From Stenocarpella maydis (lineage: Eukaryota > Ascomycota > Sordariomycetes > Diaporthales > Diaporthaceae), in assembly GCA_002270565.1 (NCBI GenBank), contig NQMI01000005.1, positions 248,001 to 312,000 on the forward strand: 64,000 nucleotides of DNA, read 5' to 3'. The notes below the pieces were generated by a model that searched no databases, had not been told where the DNA came from, and was given only the letters and a program-made list of their open reading frames with translations. Positions within the stretch are counted from its first letter, which is position 1, and every line of letters begins with the position of its first letter. The position numbers were made by a program, and so were the translations under genes. Below are positions 57,584 to 64,000 of the stretch, one piece after another.

Positions 57584-59197
57584 TTACTCCCAGTGTTCTT
57601 TCAGCTGGTCTCTCAGGGCGTAGGACTGCTTCTTTGCATGATCTTGGATATTCCTGAGACCTCGTCGACCGTCTCTGTGTCCTTGGTAGGAGCCCTTGAT
57701 GTCTGCCCTCGCGAATTGGTACTGGTGGTACTCGATTCTGTCTTGATCTTTTTCTGCTGGGGCTGCGTAATGAGCATACATGTCGAGGCTGCTGCCGTCT
57801 GTGGTGAATGTCGTGATTGCTGCGTGACCAGGGGGGTCCAATTTTCCCATGGAGGCGAGTGCTTGGTTCCTCGAGTAGACCATGGCTGCTCCGTCGTAGC
57901 GGCTCTGCAGTGTTGCCTTTTCCATATCCTTCCCGCGTCCTTTGAACTCTCCAGCCATATGTGGTAGTGTTAAGGAATAGGGATCGTCTTCATACAGGAC
58001 GGCCCCACCGACACGCTCCTGGACTGGGAATGGCCGGTATTCCCCTAACGTGAGTCCTTCGACAAAGTCGGGCTTGGGGGCAGAGAGGCCGTTATTGAAA
58101 CCAACTTCTCCTGGGAAGCCTGAGAACGGCCTGGCGAATTCTCGCCCATAACCAGTGTCATTATGTTTTGTCAGCATACTGGTACCAACCTCAAAGACCA
58201 TTGTCGCCTCAGTGCCGACCCTCTCGATCCTCTCGGCATAATCTTCGTAAACTGATTCCGGAGGCGATGCGGTTCCGCGGGATCTGGCATACGTTTCACG
58301 CAGGTCTTCGAGGTTTGTGGGTGGCTTGGAGTAAGATATAGGGAGGATTCCGTTATTATATGCTTTGATGTTGAAACCTGACGCCGTCGTCGAGGTGATC
58401 TTGGTCTTGATCTCGGTCATGTCCGAATCGTCGGGGAGTTCTGGGTCCTTTTCTTGCTCGCCTTGTTGAACATGGCTAGGTTTTTCCGCGCCAGTGGCAC
58501 TCGCTTTACCAGAGGCTCGTCGTTGCTATCGGTACCGATCCGCCTCTGCGGCGGCCTCGTCTCCGGAGGAACTTGCTCCTGCCCCTCAACCTTGGGCCCG
58601 GGGAGCGATGTGTCGCAACGGGGAGGCTCTGGCTGCTGCGCACAAGTCATTAGCACTTGTCGCGCATGAGTGGAAACACTCTCTTACAGTGGTAGGTTCT
58701 ACGTCGTCGCGCTCAGCTCCAGACCGTTGTGTATTCGCCGGCGACGGTCCAGCTTGCTGCGACGATGGCAGAGCGTGACGAGCACCTGCCTTGACTTGCG
58801 GCTCGCGGGAGGGTGTTGACGGTGCAACGGCGGTCGGATCTTGGCAGCGTCCTCGAAGTCTGGCGCTACGCCTCAAGGGTCCCAGCACAGAAGGGCCCGT
58901 CCGTGTCAACCGCGCTCTCTTTGCAGGCAACGGATCGCCGGCAGACGCTCCGTCTAGTTGCCGTTGCCTGGGCGAGGGGGACGCGTCTCGGGCGAGACCA
59001 CCGCTCGCTGCAGACCGCGCTCTGTGGGCTAGGGGAAGCGCTGCACATGACGAGTTAGCATCTCCCGGTACTCCGGTGATGGAATGGCCGCGCTTACCTG
59101 CACCGCTCCTTGTAATGGCGTCCAGCTGTTGACGTGAGAGCCTGGACGGTTTCGGACGAGATAGTCGAGTCTGTGACTTCGACATGGTGACTCCCAT
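57584..59197 (-). CDS. DUF7924-type fungal protein, frameshifted in this assembly
   Basis: Exon pieces: 59098-59197, 58688-59040, and from 58635 downward to a stop at 57584, with introns 59041-59097 (57 nt) and 58636-58687 (52 nt), both GTAAG donors with a CTAA-type branch site. The N-terminal 190 residues are basic, Ser/Pro-rich and disordered, ending in KRVPLARKNLAMFNKASKK. The frame then breaks at an A4 run (58449-58452); one missing base would lead into DSDMTEIKTKITSTTASGF and the conserved domain. That domain has RGTASPPESVYEDY, EATMVFEVG, FNNGLSAPKPDFVEG, LPHMAGEFKGRGKDMEKA, LQSRYDGAAMVYSRNQAL and RGLRNIQDHAKKQSYALRDQLKEHW, the pattern of the widespread fungal DUF7924 family. PDF, EFK and the Gln/Tyr positions suggest a PD-(D/E)XK-like core (inference). 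About 440 residues if whole. Confidence 0.65.
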
Positions 59198-59543
59198 GGC
59201 GAGAAACGTGCTTGGATGTGAAGAGGAACAAGTTTTGGACCAGGCTGGCCTTTGTCTGCAAAGTCAGGCCGCAGGTTTCGGGAACGAAGTACAGGCTGCA
59301 AGTTTTGGGGTTGACTGGAGGCACAGATATGCCAAAGGACCTCTTCAGAGACGTGAAATGTTACGGAAGACAAAGCGCTCAAGAGCATTGGCACTTGTTA
59401 ACACCAAAAACACCCAGTGTGCTCATAGTCTGCTCGTAGGTTCCTCGCACAGGCGGACAGGATTGCGTTTTGGAATTAGCATCCGCCCGTCGTCTCGGAT
59501 GGATGGTGTCATGGTCTCATATCTATGTCGACTTGGCCGTACC
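59198..59543. other. short spacer between two minus-strand genes
   Basis: Contains the 5' flank of the DUF7924-type gene and the 3' end of the BolA gene. No separate gene is seen. Confidence 0.4.
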
Positions 59544-60026
59544 CTACTCCTGCGCGGACTTCTTGTCCTCTTCCTCCGGCGTCAGGGCTTTGACCTGCAG
59601 CGCATGTATCCCGCCCTCCCTTGCGAGTTCCTCCTTCAGCAGCTGGTTGACCATGCGGTGGCGCTGTATTTGCCTGCTGCCTTCGAACTCGCTGGAGACG
59701 ATGACGAGGCGGAAATGTGTCTCGGCGGACGTACTGCCGGCCATCGCCTTGTGGTGCTTGTGAAGGTGGGAGTCATTGAATATCGTGACCCTGTTTCCGA
59801 ACTTGTCGACGAGCTGCAGCAGAAAATAGCGTCAGCGAGGAACCTTGGACTCGGCCTGGCAGGTTGGCGCGCGCACCTTCTTCCGGATCGCCTGCTCAAC
59901 CGGGCCGCCAGCCTCGGAGCTCCCGGCCGGGCTACCGGGCTGCGACATGGCTGCGAACAGGCGCTTGTTCAGGATTGTCGTGCTCGGGGCAGAACGCAGG
60001 GAGCGCATGGATTGACGCAGAAACAT
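59544..60026 (-). CDS. mitochondrial BolA1-like protein
   Basis: BolA proteins work with monothiol glutaredoxins in iron-sulfur cluster handling. Exons 59877-60026 and 59544-59813, with a 63-nt intron, give 139 residues. Residues 1-28 (MFLRQSMRSLRSAPSTTILNKR) are basic and hydroxylated without acids, a mitochondrial presequence; the ATG at 60026 is the first true ATG. The BolA domain follows: VDKFGNRVTIFNDSHLHKHHKAM, THFRLVIVSSEFEGSRQIQRHRMVNQLLKEEL and IHALQVKALTPEEE, with the invariant His of QRHRMVN. Two His residues in HKHH precede the variable loop. The pattern fits BOLA1 (uvi31-type) rather than BOLA3. It is divergent from the coactosin-like gene. Confidence 0.92.
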
Positions 60027-60516
60027 TGAAGGCTTCGACGCGCACAATGGCGTCGAGTCGATTCGGAAGTCGGTGTCTGGCGCAAGCTGAAGAGGCTTGA
60101 GGTGAGCCTCTCAGGTGAGCCTCTCAGATGCGCATGATTTGCACATGCACATGCTACTAGTACACACACAAGCAAGGGTCGTGCAGATCCAGAGATGGGA
60201 GATCGGGACGGGTGACTAAGCAAGACTGGCAGGTGAAAAGCCCCTGAGCTTCGGGGTCACCGCAGGGGGCCCTTGCGAGAGCGGGTCGCAAACAGACAGT
60301 GCAGGGTTCGTGTGGGAAGCGATCGAGACACGTCTGCGACGACAAGCCAAATTCCCTACTTGCGATCCTCGATAGCTTGGTGCCAGCCGTCTCGACTATT
60401 CCTCCCGAACCTACGGATGCCCTAGAGGAACTTTGTCCATCCAACCAGGGAATATATATATATACACACAATATATACATTGTACAAGTCCACGAGCCCA
60501 CATCCTACCCCACGCA
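60027..60516. promoter_or_regulatory. divergent promoter between BolA1-like and coactosin-like genes
   Basis: The 490 bases hold both promoters. A TATATATATATA stretch at about 60460-60471 lies about 50 bases before the coactosin-like start. A 13-base direct repeat (GTGAGCCTCTCAG) occurs twice at 60102-60129. Arrangement-based assignment. Confidence 0.45.
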
Positions 60517-60954
60517 ATGTCCGGCATCAACTCCCCCGAGCTCCTCGCCGCCTACGAGGCCGTCCGCAGCGACAAGGACGAGACCAAGTGGCTGCTCATC
60601 TCCTCGGGCACCACCAGCTCGGGCATGGGCCTGCAGGAGTCGAGCAGCGAGTCCTTCGAGAGGATGGTCGAGAAGCTGTCCGACGACCAGATCCAGTATG
60701 CCTACGCCCGCGTCGAGTACGCAAACGACTCGGAGAGCACCCGCGTCAAGTTCGCCCTGATAATATGGAACGGCCCCAACGTCCACTCGGCCAAGCGCTT
60801 CAAGATGCTCGCCGAGGTCCAGGAGCTCAAGAAGGTCCTGAGCCACTACAGCAAGGAGTTCAACGCAGACGACAAGCGCGACCTCGTCCTGGCCGACATC
60901 GTCAAGGAGCTGCGGAGGTCCGGCGGCGCAGACTATAACGGCGGCCGTGGCTAG
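60517..60954 (+). CDS. coactosin-like ADF-H domain actin-binding protein
   Basis: ADF-H proteins of the coactosin type bind F-actin in the cytosol. Single exon, 145 residues, the normal length of a lone ADF-H domain. The start at 60517 (CGCAATGTCC) gives MSGINSPELLAAYEAVRSDKDETKWLLI; an upstream in-frame extension is non-conserved. Core motifs: QIQYAYARVEY, then KFALIIWNGPNVHSAKRFKMLAEVQELKKVL, the coactosin-specific strand and long actin-binding helix, with the extended DDKRDLVLADIVKELRRSGGADYNGG tail. It is strongly C-biased at third positions, fitting high expression. Confidence 0.9.
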   Translation: MSGINSPELLAAYEAVRSDKDETKWLLISSGTTSSGMGLQESSSESFERMVEKLSDDQIQYAYARVEYANDSESTRVKFALIIWNGPNVHSAKRFKMLAEVQELKKVLSHYSKEFNADDKRDLVLADIVKELRRSGGADYNGGRG

Positions 60955-62204
60955 GCGCCGCGCCGGTGGGGGGCTGCCTGGATATGGCTATGGGGTGGTT
61001 GCGAGCGTCAGCAAGGTGTTTGGTGGCAGTTCTGGTCGAATTCAAATAAGAGAGTGGTGCGCGTTGCGCTCCCTGGGCTGGGCGTTTGGTTGGATACGCA
61101 TCTCGTGGGGCATCGGCATTCGATACAGCGCGGCAGTCTACAACTCCGAGTACTACACACGGCAGTCTTATATACAGACTTTGTTTCTTCCTTTCCCGAT
61201 CTCTCGTGGAATTCTGCCTATTGATCCCATACCCACCTCGTCTCTTGGACTAGTAGGGAAACATGTGGGCGCAACGGCATCAATGCCATAACCGCCAGGG
61301 TTCAGGCTTAGCTACTGCTGTCCGCCTGCTCGAGTTTGAGCTCACCATGGTTATCCCTCTGCTTTCAACCCAACCTGCGCTGTCTACCTCTGTCTCTCTC
61401 AGCCTTCACGTGGGTTTGTTTGGTTAAGCTTCGCACAAATGCCGCTGATGAGTAGCGTGGACAAGTTGAGCGGAATTGGAGGGCTCCAATACCCGAGGAT
61501 CAAGGTTCTTGACCTTTGAGAAGTGCTGCTTTCTTAGACAGCACACTGGAACCCCCCCCCCGGGCCAAAACAAAATTCCCACTGAAGCTATCAATATTGG
61601 ACTTGCCAGCGATTCAATCAACCAAACTCATGAACACAGGGATGTTAAACCCTGCCATATCCAGAAGGGGTGAATCTCCTTTGCGGTCACTCGATTTGTT
61701 GAGGTCGACGCCTTCCCCAATGCTGCCTATTAACCACATTGAAGCTTGTCCGAACGGGTCGAAAGTCTGCAACATATAAAACCTCATCTACCCGTATAGT
61801 TTCCACTAGTATGACATACCGTCATCACGGACCCCCTGCTGGCAGCTCCGATTTTCTATCCACAGATGAGGAACTGAGGGCAGAAGACAACCGCCCACAC
61901 AGTCTCCCACTATTATTCAACTGCAGGATAAATCTGTCTCAAGCTCTACATAGTCACTAAGCTGCTACAACCCTGACGGACTTGCTCGTTTTCGATCATT
62001 ACCATATGAGCTACAGCCCGTGGTTTTTGACGGGGTATCATCGCCTCCAGTAAACCACGCGTCAGAACCAGGACACGTCAAACCAAAGCTACAAAGAGTG
62101 AATTAAATCTTCTCCTGCCCTGAGATCCCTCGCGATGATAAAGCATGTAGCATGTAAATTCACTTCTAACTATGAAAGATACCTACAGAAGCCCTGCACC
62201 CGGC
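60955..62204. other. intergenic, convergent 3' ends
   Basis: Between the coactosin-like gene and the minus-strand FMN reductase. A C-run lies at 61552-61561. Short frames at 61476-61779 show no domain. No gene is supported. Confidence 0.45.
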
Positions 62205-62855
62205 TTAGTTGGGAGGCAGCTGGTCGCCCTCGGGCTTGGGCACCCGCAGCTGCTCGCTCAGCCTCTCAAACGCCTCAAGCAGCTCGGCCCGGTGGCGGCC
62301 CTCGCTCCAGTCCCTCCTCGTCCCGTCGCCGATCCTGCCCTCGGTGACGGCCAGCATGCCCTCGGGCCCGCGGCCCCCGTGGAAGCCCAGCGCCGGCCGC
62401 GGCTCGACCACTGTCAGGCCCATGGCGGAGAGCACGCCCCTGGCCTGGTCGCTGGCCAGCGCCCCGCCCTGCACGCCGTAGCTGACGAGCGCGGCCGGCT
62501 TGCCCGTGAAGCCGTTCATGAGGTAGTCGATGGCGTTCTTGGCGGCGCCCGAGATGCCGTAGTTGTACTCGTTCAGGATGAATATGTACCCGTCGTGCGA
62601 GGTCATCTCGTCGGCCCAGGCCCTCGACGCCTCGTGCTCGAACTGCGCGCCGCCCGGCTTGACCATCATGGGCGGCACGGACTCGTTGAAGACGGGGAGG
62701 TTGAAGGACTTGAGGTCGACGGTCCTGAGGTTCACGTTGGCTGCCCTGGCCGAGGGCTCGAGGACGGCCGAGATGAGGGAGGCGACGCTGGGCCCTATGC
62801 GGATTCCGCGCGTCGAGGTGATGACGAGGGCCACATTCTTGGCGACGGCGGACAT
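62205..62855 (-). CDS. NADPH-dependent FMN reductase (flavodoxin-like)
   Basis: Flavodoxin-fold reductases of this family use NADPH to reduce FMN or quinone-like acceptors. Single exon, 216 residues. The first strand and phosphate loop, VALVITSTRGIRIGPSVA, bind FMN phosphate. LPVFNESVPPMM and the signature FILNEYNYGISGAAKNAIDYL follow, then GKPAALVSYGVQGGALASDQARGVL near the dimer interface. There is no targeting signal, so it is cytosolic. The start at 62855 gives the full first strand. Strong C/G third-position bias. Neighbours give no pathway hint; role in quinone or metal detoxification would be a guess. Confidence 0.9.
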   Translation of the reverse strand: MSAVAKNVALVITSTRGIRIGPSVASLISAVLEPSARAANVNLRTVDLKSFNLPVFNESVPPMMVKPGGAQFEHEASRAWADEMTSHDGYIFILNEYNYGISGAAKNAIDYLMNGFTGKPAALVSYGVQGGALASDQARGVLSAMGLTVVEPRPALGFHGGRGPEGMLAVTEGRIGDGTRRDWSEGRHRAELLEAFERLSEQLRVPKPEGDQLPPN

Positions 62856-64000
62856 GTTGAGGTAATTTCTTCGAATGTGTCTATGGAAATGAGGAGGGCA
62901 ATGAATTTGTTCCCTGAAGTATGGATATGCTGCTCTTGCGCTCTTCCGAGGCTTGACTGAGAAGGCGCTGCTTTCCCTTTATTTTATACGTGTTGCACAC
63001 AAGGCGCCGTCCAGTTCCGAATCTATTTCCGCCTACTAGTTTATTCTATCGCTTCCCTTGCAAATGCTCTTGATCGTCTACATATCATGCTGCTTTGCAA
63101 TCAACCGCGCGCAAACTCTCATAGTTCATCCGTGAGGAATAAGACTACCTGTGGGCGATTTCCCCGTTGGGATTGGGGGTATACTAGATACTTCATGAGC
63201 TACTGGCCTCCAGTATCGCAGAAAGGAGGGAAAGGCGAGCCGAGCAGGATCAGCTGCTGATTCTCAGATGGAAGGGCGAGACGAGCGCCGAGTTAGTCAG
63301 CACACCCCCTTCTTTGACCGCAACCAGGAGACACGTTGGCCTGGAACGTCCCCGGTTGATGTGATCTGTTAAAGGGTCGTTTCATGGATTGTTCTATCTC
63401 TAGAAGGGCGAGATCCAAAGTCCAGGAACTCAGATATTCGAATGTGCAACAGTGAACGGTATATCAGTCCCTGGTTCGCACCATACTTACCCGCGCCAAG
63501 TCTCCTCCGGGCCCAATCAACTACGAGCTTGATTTCCACGCCCATTTTGTACGCCCAAAGCGAATACGCACATTAGAGCTAGTTCACTTACATGTCAAGG
63601 ACTGATTACGTGAGGCATGCAAGTTGGCCGCAAGTGTCAGGCATGGGCGCTGTAGGACTAGATGTTTTGAGGTTGTGTTTCCGAACTTCTACCAGGCCTC
63701 GGTCTTGTGATGCATCCGTGTGCCCTCCGTTTCTGTGTGTGCAGATTTGGTTTCTCGATTTCCAATGATGCCAAAGACCTCTTCTAAAGTCAAAATTTCC
63801 ATGAGGTTGAGAGCAACGCACCGGACGCCCCATGCAACCATTGTAATTAATCTTTGATCATCCTGCCCCGAGCCCGCCTTGGCCTGACCACTTCCCAGGC
63901 TCAAGCTTTATCACGATTCTCCCAGGGATAGCCAGACTTCTTCACACAACCCTCGCACTTCCATGGAACCTCCATGATCTTGATTTTGTCACCCGCCGCA
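62856..64000. other. intergenic to window end
   Basis: The first 150 bases are the promoter of the FMN reductase. The minus-strand frames at 63606-63904 have no domain and no splice partner. No gene is supported. Confidence 0.4.

Overview
The window is nuclear DNA of a filamentous ascomycete (Pezizomycotina, most likely a plant- or litter-associated Sordariomycete). The evidence is short 50-160 nt GT-AG introns, roughly balanced GC content, and fungus-specific families: alpha-1,3-glucan synthase, a PH-GRAM sterol glucosyltransferase of the Atg26/Ugt51 type, Cmr1, an Mtf2-type mitochondrial protein, fungal S10 carboxypeptidase, and pectin-degrading GH105 and PL4 enzymes. No virus, plasmid, bacterial island or CRISPR array is seen.

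Layout: 1-5.3 kb carries a putative GT-A-like glycosyltransferase and a BTB/POZ gene, then gene-poor DNA. 5.4-17.7 kb is dense: a secreted GH105 hydrolase (-), the large sterol 3-beta-glucosyltransferase (-, four exons), Cmr1 (-) and an Mtf2-like mitochondrial protein (+) firing from a shared divergent promoter. 18-25.7 kb holds a DUF7053-like relic, a GNAT-type acetyltransferase, a small two-exon membrane protein, a secreted serine carboxypeptidase (-, three exons) and a decayed MFS transporter. 25.6-36.2 kb is gene-poor apart from a small one-pass membrane protein, a PL4 rhamnogalacturonan lyase, the 3' end of a short-chain dehydrogenase and a bZIP basic-region protein that lacks a visible zipper. 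36.2-41.7 kb has no supported gene, one 16-N assembly gap, poly-G/C tracts and a microsatellite; it is followed by the seven-exon alpha-1,3-glucan synthase (2,338 residues). 49-64 kb carries a tail-anchored PPxY protein, an unrecognised two- or three-exon gene, a tRNA-like element beside a minisatellite, a DUF7924-type gene with a one-base frameshift, a mitochondrial BolA1-like protein and a coactosin-like actin-binding protein (divergent pair), and an NADPH-dependent FMN reductase.

How the genes relate: PL4 and GH105 act successively on rhamnogalacturonan I (lyase cleavage, then removal of the unsaturated galacturonyl end), so the window carries both steps of one pectin route, although 26 kb apart. 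Glucan synthase concerns the cell wall and sterol glucosyltransferase concerns membranes; the other genes are housekeeping or unknown. Several relics (MFS, dehydrogenase, DUF7053, frameshifted DUF7924) mark gene decay between conserved blocks. Exon structures were worked out by hand from splice consensus plus reading-frame closure. Family assignments come from recognised motifs, not from a database search.
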